From NCBI RefSeq assembly GCF_047495875.1, contig NC_092459.1, positions 38,421,490 to 38,485,489 of the forward strand: a DNA stretch of 64,000 nt, in the 5' to 3' direction. Positions 12,731 to 25,028 of this stretch are shown piece after piece (position 1 is the stretch's first letter; the number at the start of each line of letters is the position of its first letter). The translations under genes were made by a program, and so were the position numbers. Source of the DNA: Pithys albifrons albifrons (lineage: Eukaryota; Chordata; Aves; Passeriformes; Thamnophilidae). Under the pieces are notes generated by a model that ran no database searches, was not told where the DNA came from, and saw only the letters and a program-made list of their open reading frames with translations.

Positions 12731-12735
12731 GTGGC
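12731..12735. repeat. Target-site duplication GTGGC (right copy)
   Basis: Exact match to 12102-12106, directly after the LTR end CCCAAGACA. Confidence 0.75.
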
Positions 12736-15700
12736 TGAAGGATAAACAATGTTTCAAATTAAATTATTAAGGAAACTGTCATAAAGCAAAATAAAATTTG
12801 TTAACCTTTCTGTCAAAAGCCATAACAATATCTAGCAATACTTTCATATTTGAATGAAAGTTACTTTTAATGTCTAAGATCTTTTAATGATTACTATAAT
12901 CATCATAAAATTGAAGAAAGTTGCAAACTTACATCTAGTTCAAAGTCCATTGAAATCCTAGATTGACTTTTAATGTATTCATTGACATTTAGGTCAGACC
13001 TCCTGATATGAGGAATAATCATAAATAATCAGTAAGAGAACAAAAATAAACCTGTATCTCATGAATACAGTGTGAAAGCTACCATGCATAATGGGAAATT
13101 GCAGGTAGGGGGAAAAAAAACATAAATGGGAAATCCTGAACAGCATGCTCAATCAGATCATTTCAAAGATATGCTTGCTGGTGACCTTCCACTGGGTGAT
13201 AAGCATAATTGGAAAATGTAATGCATTATGCATTCTAGTGTGTAGTCCAAAAGCTCAAATTTCCTCTTTGTCCATCAATCATTAGCTCATGTGGGGAAAG
13301 GAGCAATGTTTCATAGATAATGATAATAATAATTACATACTAATGTGATTCCATATGTATTGGAAATCCATGAATTTTACCTTAAAATATATACCCATGC
13401 TCTAAATAATGACTTCAGTATTTTTAAATTTATTCATTCCCCTCTGCACTCTGTATACAATACTCAGTGGAGATTTCAACTGTGCTTCTGTCTTGATAAA
13501 GACAAAACCTTTTCCATTACTTCAAATTCTTCCCTTAGGACTCAGAAGCTGTCAGATTCGTGTTTTTGTGTATTCTTCATTGTCATCTAGAGACAACTTT
13601 ATCCATGCCAGAAAGGTAATTTTTCCCATTACCGGTGTTATCCCTATTGCTACATTTTTATGCAAGATATAATAATATTGTAATACACATTTTTCATTTG
13701 ATTATTATTTATTTTTTCTTTTTAGATAATTACACCTTATATTGACTAGAGATTTACTAGACTTTGTTGAATTAACCTGTCTTTAGTCATCTAGCTTTAT
13801 GACTTAGTTTTATTGGCCTTTACGTGCTAGAAAAGTGTACCTTTTATCATAATTTTGGACATTCTATACTGCTCTTTAAATAGATATTCCCATTTAGAAA
13901 ACCTGCATAAAAGGGAAAGAAAAGGTCAGCCTAAAAGATTAGAAAAGAGCAATGTATCACAAAAGGTAAATTCTATAATGTTTGTATTAATTTTCTCAAA
14001 TTAGTCCTTGGTTACACAAGTTTTTGCTAATTTGTAGCCAAACTGAGACACTATTGTACAATAGGCAACATCGAAACCCAGAAGGAGTTCTTCCCATCTT
14101 AGAGTCTGTCTACAGCTTTAGACAGATACAGATCCTTTACAGAGAATTACCTACATAGGTTGCTGTTGTGTTTTCTGTTTTCATTGTTGTTTTTTCTCCC
14201 TGAATGACGTCTACATTCAAAAATTGCTCAACAAGCCCAATGATTATGTTATCAACTCTAAGTATTGGGAAGTATCAATTATGCCATCAGAAGGGAAAAG
14301 AATATCTGTGTCTGCAGGTTTTTGTTAGACCATATTCTGAGAGGTTCCAAATGATCTGTTCCCTTCATTATTGTTTATTGATAATCATGAAAGTGTTTAG
14401 TTTCCTGTTTAGATAAACTAAGACTGTTTTGTAAAAGGATTAAAAAAATTATTTTGTGCACATGTGTATATTTGTATTACAGGTAAAAAGTAGGTGCTGG
14501 AGAGACATGCTAAGGACAAAACCTACAAAACATAAGAGGTAGACTGCAATCAAATTTCATCACTCTGTGTCTAAATACAACTATTTTGAGAATAATTTTA
14601 TGTAACTGCAGACAGACCAATAAAACTTCTACCTGGGCCACATTTCAACAGAAACCACAAATGAAAAAAGAATAAAGACAAACCCCAAACAAACCCATTG
14701 ATCTTAGTAGCACATTTTAGCAGTCTGCTTAATACAAAGTATTTTAGTCCCAGAAGTTGTTGTTTGTGATACTCAGGATATAATAACTTGGGGGTGATGA
14801 GGAGGTGTCTGAAAATACTTATTTTTGGCCTGATTATATAAGAAGAATCTGTTGCCAAGATGAGCAAAGTATTTTAGCATTATCTATATAAATTAAGGTC
14901 TGCAGTTCAGCAGAGAATTAGCCATGAATATCTCCTATGTAAGTAATCACATCCATTTCAGTGGAACTGTACATATACACAGTTTGACTATAACTAAGTT
15001 TTCAGGATTATGAATCTTTACATGATAGGAATTTTGAAAAATCTATGCTAGTATGAGAAATATGATGACATGAACACATTATGATAGTTTCTTACTGTTC
15101 ATTCCGCCTGATATTTCATTAACCCACAGTCTAAAGTTCCTTGAATTCCTTCCCAAAATGTGAGCTTTCAGAAGGCCCATTTGCAAGGGCCAAATGCAAC
15201 TTTTACAAGGGCCTGACCCTACTAGATACCAAATATATTCTGCAACTCAGGTTTATCAGCATCTGTCTGCATAGTGAACCTTTTAAAAATATCTAAAATA
15301 AGACAATGTCAGTCAGCAGACAGCTCAGAAAATGAGTTTTGCAATTTATCATACAATTATTGTTGTTAACAGTACTGATGAGAAGGGAAGGATTTGTGAA
15401 GAATATGGTGTTGCAGGGGTGAAAATCACATATCTTGGCATTTTGCTTCTTTGTTGGGTTTGGGTTTTCTTGATATTTTGGTTTTGTTTGTTTTTTTTTT
15501 TAATCATGTATCACATTTCTAATATTTAGGTAAAAAAATCTCTGTAATTATTTTACAGTGACCTAATTGAAATAACTGTAAAAAAAAAGTAAATATGTAG
15601 GATAAATTTAATATCTATGAAATTACAATAATTTGAAGTATTCCAATATCCTTCATACCTGTACAGTACAAAGAATCACTCTTTGAGAAGTTGCCAATAT

Positions 15701-17530
15701 GTTAGTTCTATAATGCAATGTAAGTTAATTTTAAGGTAAGAGACTGATTCTGCATGAAAATATTCAAACTCAGCATCATGTACAAGGTTGAAGTCTTTTA
15801 TTACTTTAAAACAGCTTATCAGAATGTATAAATACATGTACATATGAACAAACATATGTATGTATGTCTTATTTAAATGCTTAACAATTAAATAGAACTG
15901 AAGATAGAGAAGTCGACTTCTTAGAAGAACTACACCTGATAAGATATTCTGTTCCTACTACTGCTTTCTGCAGGATCACATCAACAAATTATTTTCAGTT
16001 TTAAAAAGAAACAGCACCATCTGGTATCCTGAAATAAAGCTACAGCTACCCAATATCTTACTGGCAATAAATATATATAGATGCATAAAAACATAAATAG
16101 TCACAAAAAAAGAGTAAATATTTTTTTATTAGAAATGTCAAAATAGAATATTTAGCCTTGATATCTTGGTTCAAGACACATCTAGTTTTATAAGAATATT
16201 ATTACAGAGAATTCTATGAGTACTTGAGCTAAAGTACATTTCTTTTCAGTACTGAACACTCTTGAATTTTCATGTTTGTAAAACAAAAGGCTAGATTCAA
16301 TTTGCATTATCCATAAGAACATACTATTTGTTTTGTTACCTAAGCGGTGATAGATGTAGGTGAAAATGCTTTCAAAAAGGTCTGTATAAATTATTCATCA
16401 ACTATATTCATTAGCTGTTACTTGCTCTGCTGCACTATAAATGTTTATCATTGAAAGCAGAGACAATGCAATATGAAGAGGGCAACTAGCTGTCCACAAC
16501 TGAGTAAGAAAACCAAATTATTATGAGACCCACAGCTGAAAAATTACTTGGCCAAATTATATAGTCAAAGTGTAATGACATATTAAAAGTAAATTATGAT
16601 CTATTTCTAAACCACACTTACTAAAAAAACCCTGTATTTGTAATAAGACTTGTTTGCAATTAATCTATGAAAGTACTTGCCAGAGAGAGAACTATTTCCT
16701 CACTTATCACTAGTGGGTCATGGCTGCTGTAACAAAGATGGTTGGAAAACTGCCCTTCCATTATATATATAAATATTTTTAAAGCATTATGTTAGTCAAA
16801 AAACCTAAAACATCTTTTAGTGGAACTCATTAAAATTGCAGTCAAGTATTGTGTCATGTCTTGTTTTGTTTCCTCTCCATTGCTTACAACACCCTGCAGA
16901 AGGCAAGAGACATTTTCTTTCGCTGCAGATTTTTACTCTTCTACTTCTAAATGCTGATTTTTCCCATGTCACTCATCATCCAATCTCTAAGAACAAAATT
17001 TGACTGTCATTGGAACTGACTGAACTGCTGAAACAAAAATGTAATAATTTCTAATATTCAGAAAACATTGTGAATCTGACCTTCCATTTTAAAATCTCAG
17101 TAGGTGCATCAAAATATAGTTAATCTGATGTCTAAAGATGCTCTTGGATAAACTCTTAGGTACAGAATTTTCTAATGAGTCATTTTCATGGACTTTTTTC
17201 ATATTAAGAAGGCTTAAAATGGCTTTGAGGCCACTGTTGTCTAACTCTGAAAGTGCTTGAATTCCTGCTGCTCCTCACTGCTCAGCCTCAGAACCCAGTC
17301 ATAAGCAGGCTCATGTAGAACCACTCAGGAGCTGCTCTGCTCCATATTCGTTTCCAATAGAAATTGAAGTGCTATCTCAAAACAGTACATAACTCTCTTC
17401 AATATCCATAAATCTATAGCTGTTGTCATAGCAATCCTAAAACATGCCATAGGAAAAAAAAAACATTCACCAAACAGAGTGACAGTAACAAACATAACAA
17501 AGAAACAGAAACCTAATTTTTCTCTCCTTT
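12736..17530. other. AT-rich unique DNA
   Basis: About 4.8 kb without a recognised repeat family or exon. T-rich low-complexity sequence lies at 15481-15501. Frames of up to 89 codons (minus, 14598-14867) are not protein-like. Confidence 0.5.
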
Positions 17531-17539
17531 TTTTTGTAG

Positions 17540-17617
17540 GAAAAAGCCAGAAATGAATGTAATGTTCCTGATTCCAGGACTTTTCATGTAGTCAATCCAA
17601 TGATGAACAATACTTGA
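17540..17617 (+). other. Weak candidate 3'-terminal coding exon
   Basis: A T-run ending in GTAG at 17536-17539 resembles a splice acceptor. Directly after it a frame stays open for 25 codons to a TGA at 17615-17617, and its product would end in VVNPMMNNT. That length of open frame is expected by chance fairly often, and I recognise no family. It is recorded because a second acceptor-plus-stop arrangement follows 240 bp downstream. Confidence 0.15.
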
Positions 17618-17778
17618 GAGTTAATGAGTAGATGAGAAATGTATTTCCTTTAGAAATATGAGAAGGTTGCTACTAATAAGGCAGATAGTTGCTGTCATAA
17701 TGGAAATAATGCTTTTCCTATCATGCTTTTTCATAGTACTTTCATCTGCTCTTTTTTTTCCTTTTCTTTTCTCCCCAG

Positions 17779-17903
17779 CAATGGCAATAATAATAATGTT
17801 TTTCTGCTTCTTGAAAGCCCTAGTTTGTGGGACAGAATATTATATGAAACATGGATATACAAATGCAACTCCAGAAGCAGCTGTTGAAGATACTGAACAG
17901 TAA
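17779..17903 (+). other. Candidate 3'-terminal exon or chance hydrophobic ORF
   Basis: A strong polypyrimidine tract (17750-17776) ends in CCCCAG at 17773-17778, like a splice acceptor. From there a frame runs 41 codons to TAA at 17901-17903. The encoded end has a hydrophobic stretch (MAIIIMFFCFLKALVC), then a polar tail with an N-X-T site (YTNATPEAAVEDTEQ). The tail is not what AT-rich noise usually gives, being rich in E, A, T and D. The frame also extends upstream to an ATG at 17658, but that part is largely the translated pyrimidine tract and is probably not coding. I do not recognise the protein, there is no neighbouring exon, and the ATA repeats inside could explain the hydrophobicity. 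Confidence 0.25.
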
Positions 17904-20099
17904 CCGACTGTGTCCCTTTTATAGCATTTTTATAAAGAATGCAATGATGTTAGGCACATGTAACCACTAATCACATTTGAATTTAAACCTACTGTGGTAT
18001 TTCTACAATTCATACTCAGCAGCAGCAGAACACAGCATAAAAAGAACCCATCCTGTGTCTTTCAGTCAAACCCACAATGTATAGGGAATATATTAAATCC
18101 CTTTGCTGTGTGTTCTTTGAGCATTTTGGGGAAATAGAACATTTTTTATAACATTACCTGGTATCATATAGTGTCTGTGGGTTTTTTCCAACTGATAACA
18201 TATTTTTAAGGTTTGGGATTTTTTGATCACTGGAATCAGCTTTTATTATTGCCTTTTCCCAATTTATAAATATTTTTCTATATTTATGGTATTCATTATC
18301 TAACAAAAATAATTTTGGGCTTATAAGCAGCTAAATTTATTAATGTAACCACTATGGTTCCAATAGCCTCACCAGAAACACAAAGGAACTTCATGCAAGA
18401 GAAAGGAGACATTTTGCATCCCTTCTCAATACCTTCTTCTCGGGCAGCAGAACATGGAGTTACAGCTCTTACTTTCGGCAATTTCGTTTTTCCCTCCATG
18501 TGAAGTTCAATCCAACATGGGCACTCAACACAAGTGACAGGTGATTTTCTGTTTTGTTTCCTTTTCTCTACACTACTCCTACACAAAAGAATAAAAGGTG
18601 AATAGGAGGAATAATTAGAAATTGATGCAATAATAATTTTCCTTGGTGATGTTCCTCTTTCCTCCTATAAAGTCATTATAGTATTAGTGTGATTACTGTA
18701 AGAAATCCAATCACAGTGTTCGAGAAGAAAAAATAAATACAAATGTAAAATTGGAACAAACAACAAGTTTTGGAGCTTTCTTGCTCTGGCAAGAATCCCA
18801 AGGCCTGAATGGCTTTGTACACTTTATTTATTAAAATACTCTGAAAACAGATTAACATCCTTTGTGCATTATTTATTATTGCTTCACCTGCCATCAAGAG
18901 GAATAGCATGCAAACTGATGAATATACTGAAGGTGGCCTACTTTCAGTGTAATGAAACCATGAATGCCTGTCATTCAACTTTTGCAATGCTACTTCACAA
19001 GATACACCTTTTTGAACTCCTACAGAAAAATTACAGTAAGGAAATGGTTACATGAGGAATCAAGGAGCTTATCTTTTTCTCCTAGATTGACAGTTGTCAC
19101 TGCTCTTGAATTCAAGTTGTCTGTTACTTATATGAGTGAGGTCTGCAGTAAGAATATGAAACTACAAAAGATCAGTTTAGAGTATGAACCAATGGAGATA
19201 TAAAACACTGATAGCATTTCTATCAAAGGGGTTTTCTATGCATTTTCCTTTTTAACCTTGTTCATTAAGAATACAGGTCTTCCTTCTCAGACATTAATTT
19301 CTGCTACCTGGTTCTCTGACTTTATGCACAAAATAAGTGAAGAAAAAATTACAAAGAGTAATTACATAATGGAAAAATGTCTCCACTGACCACAACAATT
19401 CTGCCTTTGTTCAGAGATTAGCAACACTTCTTAGAGTGAAAATTCAGAAAGATATAATGTACATACTGTATTTGTAGTTATTCCAGAAGTCAAGTAACTG
19501 TCCAGCATCTGTCCTGACAGTAGGTTTAGCTTTTCTTCTTTTTTTTTTAATATCACAGATAGATGTTTCACGCTTTGTTTAAGTAAAAGCAAAATTAATA
19601 ACTCAAGGTAAATCAACCTTTCATCTTTACAAGTAAAACAAAGCAATGACCATGAAATGTGACCCTTAAAAGTGATGAAGTTGCATCCCAGTAGTGATAA
19701 ATTTTCTCCTGACTGATGTATAGTATATTTGTCAAGGTTTCAGATACCTCTTCACAATAGACATGTTGCTTAACTTTCACACTTGCAAATGAATAACCTT
19801 ATTGATACGAAATTGCTAGCATGCTAATTGCTTCAGACATCTGCCTCAATCTTTTGCCTCATATTCCTGGATCTTTGTCTTCTAAATATTTGGAATTGTG
19901 AACTTTTTTGGTTTTTAATTTATTTGACTATTATTTTTCTTTCATGGCATTTATACCCTTTGAATATCACATAAACTCACACCTATTGTAGCTGTCATAT
20001 ATGTTTTGTATTTTGATTTTATACTGCTTTTGCTTTCCAGAAATTGATCTGCCTGCTTTGCAATCATTTCAGTACTTCTCTCTCTGAACTATCTACCTA
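17904..20099. other. AT-rich unique DNA
   Basis: No gene recognised. A 96-codon minus-strand frame at 18296-18586 is the longest; it has several cysteines but no domain I know. No convincing AATAAA lies within 500 bp downstream of the 17.9-kb candidate exon on the plus strand. Confidence 0.45.
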
Positions 20100-20360
20100 G
20101 AAAACCTCTCAGAGCTGTCCATATATTTCTAGTGTTGAGATGCCTGGAATTTAGCACAGAATTTCTGACACAGCTTGATAAGCACTATGTAAAGATTAAC
20201 GCTTCATGACTTCAGTCTTTAGTGCAGGCAGACAAAAAATCCACTTGCCATTCTCCCTTGAGATGCACCGAATGAGTTTATCTACAATTTACTGTCCAAA
20301 ATCACCCCAAGGTCTCTCTTACATTCAGCCCTTTGAACTTTATCCTTGATATAGAATATT
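20100..20360 (-). repeat. Possible very old CR1/L2-like remnant
   Basis: The plus-strand phrase 'tactgtccaaaatcacccca' followed by 'aggtctctctt' resembles the antisense of an old CR1-type reverse-transcriptase segment. No ends can be drawn and the resemblance covers only about 60 bp, so this may be coincidence. Confidence 0.2.
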
Positions 20361-23040
20361 GTTCAGGCTCAGAAGATGTTTTCAGGGCTAGCTGATCTTC
20401 ACAGCTCCACATAGGTGTTTCTGGGATAGAAAATCATATAGGAATATGAAGGTAGTGAGAACAATATTATTAACAATATTATAGAGATGTTTCATGTCAG
20501 CAGTCAGGAGTTCACATGCAAACTCACATTTTGAAAGATGAAATGCCTTACAGAGGAAATTTGACTGGGAAGCCTGGAGCATCACTTTTACTTCTGATCC
20601 CAGTTTTTTAAAAGGTATTTTGGTCTGTTTCATGATAAAGGCACTAGCACCATGTTTACATTTAAGTTATTATAGGCTATAGAGACAATAGTGACAATTC
20701 ATCATCTTCCCTCAGTTCTTTATGGGCCAAATGTCACCTATGACTTTAATTATCATCCCAATTTCTTTTGCCTGATAAACTAATATAAAACACGCAATGA
20801 TTCTTTTATACTGGGTAATCTTAAAGTAATGACAAATTAATTTTTTTAGCCCATTCTGTCAATGAAAGAACTCAAGTATACAGCAGGGGAGTGATGCTTC
20901 CAAAGATATGCTGTACAATAATAACACATTGAGTCATAACTGTTCTTAGGTATAATTATAAAAATAGTAATAAAGGTCCATTGATTCCATATTTTCCCCA
21001 GTTAGAACTAAAAAACAAAAACAAACAAACAAAAAAAACCAAACCAAAAAAAAAACCAATAAAAAATCACACACAGCAACAACAAAAAAACCACAAACAA
21101 ACACACATACCCTTCCCATCTTCCGTCCCCAGTTATTTCATAATGCATTATCAGGTTTATTTCATTACTATATTTTCACAAACTGAGATCACATCAACAA
21201 GCACATTTTTCAGGGGGAGTAAAAAGCTCAAGTCCAGGAACTGGTAATGCATACCACAGTGCTGGAGGCCATACCTGTAGTTCTTTATGACATGGAGGAT
21301 TAATGGCATTATCATTTATATTCACTGTTATAGTAACTGTACATCAATATAATGGTGGATAAGTAGCCATTGGCTTCTTCATCTTAAGCATTAAGGATGT
21401 TGTTTACCATCTCTCATTTTCACAGTGTTGCTCTGTAAAACAAATAGTGTAGGCAAAAAAGACATCTTGAAATATATACATGTATTTTCAAAGCACAGCA
21501 GGGAGAAGGAAGGTCACTGAACAGTGTAATTGATGGCAGTAGCAAAATGTTTCTTAACCTGCAACATTGCTAGACTGTGTTGATCACAAATGCCAAATCA
21601 GATCAAAGTATAGAAATGGAAGTAACACCCTCTATTGTTCACATTGATTGCATCAAAGGAAATAGAATGTAAATTAGGAAAGCTTTGATGAATGGATAGG
21701 TAGCCAACAGAAGCACAATGAAGTGTTGCATTTCTCCTTCCTAGCAGAAGCATACACTACGTTACCCAGCTAATCAAAATGTGTGGTGCATATTTCAGCA
21801 GATTGAAATCAATTCTAACATGAGATAGCCTTTTATTTTATTCATTTTGACTCTACTGAATGATTACCTTCTGCTGTTCAGCAACTTTCAGAATAATGCA
21901 CAACTCAGTGGTCTTACTTAATGCTTCTTTGTTGAATCTTTATTTAATGTATTTACCAAAGACTAGTGGTGCAGAAGACTGCAGCATCATATGCTGCCTT
22001 GAAGGTTATGTGGGTCAAAGCTTCACCAGATGAAACTTTGATTTCTGTACCATTTTTTGTATTTCTACCAGCCAATTAATAGAATACGGTTGATCATACA
22101 GTCTCATAAAAGGCCAACAGGCTTCCCACATTGTAAAACAAGAATACATTTTGTAAAAACTAAGGCCAAATTATTGGCAGCTGAGGTGCACAATGAAATG
22201 CAGTCAATTAATGTGATCACTGTAAATCATGGTTACAGTTTGCTGTGTAAATAACAGTTTATAGCAAACATAAATAACAATAAAAGTGACTGGTTTAGCA
22301 GTGGTGTAAACTCTTGTTGATAGTCCACATATTGAAGTGTGGAAATTTTACAAGGTAAATATACATCAGAAAAGAATTGTTAACCAGCAAGGCAATGTTT
22401 TAAGTGTCATACAAACAAAAGACTAGGTTCAAAGTGGCAGGTTGATAGAACGTAACCAACTAAAATAATTCAAAGACAGAGAAAGAACTCAAAAGATATA
22501 CAACAATTAATGAACTGTGATACATTTCTGAACAAATATCTCAACAAACATCCATCATCAGTCTCTTGAGTTATACTCATGGGTCTGATACCCTCTTAAA
22601 CTTACTGGTCTCTTTTCCACTGCATACTACCCAATTAAGTCAGCTATCAAAATTCGAGTTTCAAATAAAAATTCTAATTTGCTCTAATGAATTGAATACA
22701 AATTTCCTAGAAAAAACATGTCCCTATTTTTTTCTTCCCCCTATCAGCTCCACATGCTGTCCAAATAGAGAGAGCAGTCTTCACTACCTTGGAGTGGCTG
22801 TAGACTCTCTGGAAGACAACTTCAGCTGCAGAGGAGCTACCAAGAACCACCACATCCCACTCATGGTATTTCTTCCAGAGGAGGATGAGGAGGAATCTAC
22901 ACTGCCGAGAAAGTGTCCTACCAAATCCCCTTTTGTAGCTGTCACTCTCATGTGAGCTGAGGTGTGACATTGCCTCCTGCTGTCCATAAATAGAAATGAA
23001 CCAAAGGACCATACAACTCAAATGGCATAAAAGTTTTGGT
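20361..23040. other. AT-rich unique DNA with an A-rich tract
   Basis: An adenine-rich low-complexity tract (AAAC/ACCA-type) lies at 21008-21110. A 129-codon plus-strand frame (22566-22955) has no recognisable domain and overlaps frames of 67-104 codons on the other strand. I treat it as non-coding. Confidence 0.5.
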
Positions 23041-23082
23041 TATATATATATATCTATATATATATATCTATATATACCCATA

Positions 23083-23125
<43 letters not shown>
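23041..23125. repeat. Compound (TA)n/(TC)n microsatellite
   Basis: TA repeats with TATC interruptions, then a (TC)n run at 23083-23100, then pure TA to 23125. It forms the left flank of the CpG-rich insert. Confidence 0.95.
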
Positions 23126-23708
23126 TTATCTTCTCCGGGGACACCCCCTTGTCGCGGGGAAGGAGCTTGCATGCCCTCATGAGGTTGAGAGCTATGCTGG
23201 AGGTGGTTTGTGCAGCCAGTAGGGTCTCCCATGCCAGACAGGTCTCAGCTGAAGGGTCAGACAAAGTGTGTCCACGGGCAGGATGGGCTCGCTAGCCATC
23301 TGGCAACCATCCTAGGAGAAGGACAACTCCAACCCCAAACCCGGGCAGATGGAGCTCGTTTAGCCCTGTAAGGCCATCCATCTAAGAGAAGGATACTCTA
23401 ACCAAACCTACGTCCTGAGGTATTCGCTGTCACCGTCCAAGCTCGCTAGGCCGTGGCAGATGAACCTTAGGAGTAAAGGGTGGGGCCAGTTCTGCGCACG
23501 CTGTGCCTCACCTAAAAAATCCATTGCGCAGGCTCGAAGGGTTCACCCATATTGCAAAGCCCTGTAGCGACAGGTGAGGGTCGAAAACGGCAGGTGATAG
23601 GAAGACCGGACCTGCCTATCCCATATCAGCCTTTTTAGCCACCAGCACACTTGCAGCAAGCGTGGGTAGCGCCCTTCTCAAATCTTCATTCGCGAAGCCT
23701 AGCCATGA
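23126..23708 (+). mobile_element. CpG-rich interspersed insert, possible RTE-type non-autonomous retroelement
   Basis: This block of about 580 bp is sharply different from its surroundings. It begins TTCTCCGGGGAC, is GC-rich, holds about 24 CpG sites, and ends GCCTAGCCATGA, continuing straight into (TA)n. TA repeats flank both sides. It contains imperfect tandem units of about 67 bp (23276-23342 and 23343-23409, each with GCTCG...TAGCC...AGAGAAGGA or GGAGAAGGA), plus a partial third near 23439-23480. No long conserved frame, LTR ends or tRNA-like head was found. Retained CpGs in methylated bird DNA argue for a recent insertion. Repeated 5' UTR-like motifs, a short tandem-repeat 3' tail and lack of a coding core fit a truncated or internally deleted RTE-clade LINE, or a SINE using one. 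AviRTE is the RTE known from some birds. The class is inference. Confidence 0.5.
23276..23409 (+). repeat. Two imperfect 67-bp tandem units inside the insert
   Basis: The unit starting GGGCAGGATGGGCTCG (23276) is followed by one starting GGGCAGATGGAGCTCG (23343). Both go on to TAGCC, CCATC and an AGAAGGA-A-CTC motif. A shorter related segment with GCTCGCTAGG and CTTAGGAG follows at about 23439-23480. The arrangement recalls repeated 5' UTR units of some LINEs. Confidence 0.7.
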
Positions 23709-23730
23709 TATATATATATATATATATACA
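23708..23730. repeat. (TA)n tract, possible 3' tail of the insert
   Basis: Pure TA directly after ...AGCCATGA. It may be the retroelement's own tail or the other half of the TA target repeat. Confidence 0.85.
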
Positions 23731-25028
23731 CATTATATAGTTGTAGTTAAGAACTTTTATCCTATTTCATATATTTTCTGATTAAACCCACTCATTTCAA
23801 AGGTTGTGGTGACTTTTGGGAGGATAATTCCCTTTTTCTGGTCCATATCAATATCTTAGTTTTCTTCTAAACTAAGACAGTAGTTTAACATCATGGCAGA
23901 TTTCCTCTGACAATGTGATAGAAATTCCATTTTCAGAGGTGTTTCAGATCTCAAATGGACAAACCCCTGAGCTAAGGACCAGCCCAAATCGCAGTCTAGA
24001 AACTGATCTTGATTTGAGTGGGGTAGTAGAAAAGATAACCTCTAGCCATACTGAGAAAGTGTGTGTGTGTGTGTGTGTGTGTGTATTGGATGGGGGGGGG
24101 GGGGGGAAGAGGAGAGTGGGGGGAATGTATGTAAAGAGAAAACTCAAAAAAGCGTCTCCAGAAATTGAAATTGTAACTTATTCCTTTTGTGTTGAATATA
24201 AGAAGTATGGTTTAAATTGCTAAGTACTGAGGAAAAGAGAACATAAAAAGCCTAAGTTGATAGCAGCCATCAAGACCTGCTATCACAGATACCACATTTT
24301 ATAATCTCCAGTATAAAAACAGCTATTTTTTTTATCCTAGAACTCTCAGAGAACACATCCAAAATCTGAGTGACAGATTAGTCAGCAATATTAATCTAAT
24401 TTTTCGCTGCTGTGCCAAAATAATTCTTTAGTTTAAAGAGCACTTCTTCATTCTTTGGATATTTGTAAACAAATTCATACTGCTTCTCCATACTTTGCTT
24501 GGGTAATCAAGCCAATGTCTTCCATTAAAATGTAAGCTCTCCTAAACACTATAGAAGTCCTTCTCCTGCCCAGTTTCAGTCTCAGTTTCCAGCACAGGAG
24601 GCTGGTCCAGACTTGGCATTTTATGCTTTTTAGTTCTGTCCCTTTTTTATTACTTGATTTATATTTTAAAAACTTTTTCAGGGGTTGATGTTTGATTAGG
24701 GCTTTTTATTTATTTTATGAACTCTAGAATCTTCTGCTTTGATAATAGCTTCCCTATTTAGAGTTAGTATGTCATCAGCATAATATTGCATCCCAAAAGC
24801 AAATACTCAATACAAAACAGTTGAAAGGCACTCTTCTTGGAGATACCTCCAGCTGCCCTTTGAGTCAAATCTTTACTGATCCCAGAAAGACTAGTTCACA
24901 AGTCCTCTTAGTTCTCTGAAGAGACAGTCAGTTTTACCAAATCATCTGTGAGTTACATGACAATCTAACACTGATAATCCATACATAAGTTGCTTCAGTT
25001 TAGATTGCATACAAGCTAAAAATTCTTC
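23731..25028. other. Unique DNA with GT/G microsatellite
   Basis: No gene recognised. The notable part is the microsatellite at 24059-24106. The rest is AT-rich. Confidence 0.5.
24059..24106 (+). repeat. (GT)13 followed by G15 tract
   Basis: A (GT)n run at 24059-24084 is followed after 7 bp by an uninterrupted run of 15 G at 24092-24106, then a GGA/GGGGG-rich patch to about 24125. Such a run could form a G-quadruplex and is prone to length errors in sequencing. Confidence 0.95.

Noticed and set aside
17658..17778. ATG-initiated upstream part of the 81-codon ORF at 17.7 kb
   Set aside because: Its hydrophobic residues (LFFPFLF and similar) come from translating a polypyrimidine tract that looks like a splice acceptor.
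21008..21110. A-rich tract as a processed-pseudogene or SINE tail
   Set aside because: No transcript-like or tRNA-like sequence lies upstream on either strand, so it is treated as low complexity.
22566..22955. 129-codon plus-strand ORF
   Set aside because: No recognisable domain, and it overlaps frames of 67-104 codons on the other strand. No splice or promoter context. One such ORF is expected by chance in 64 kb.
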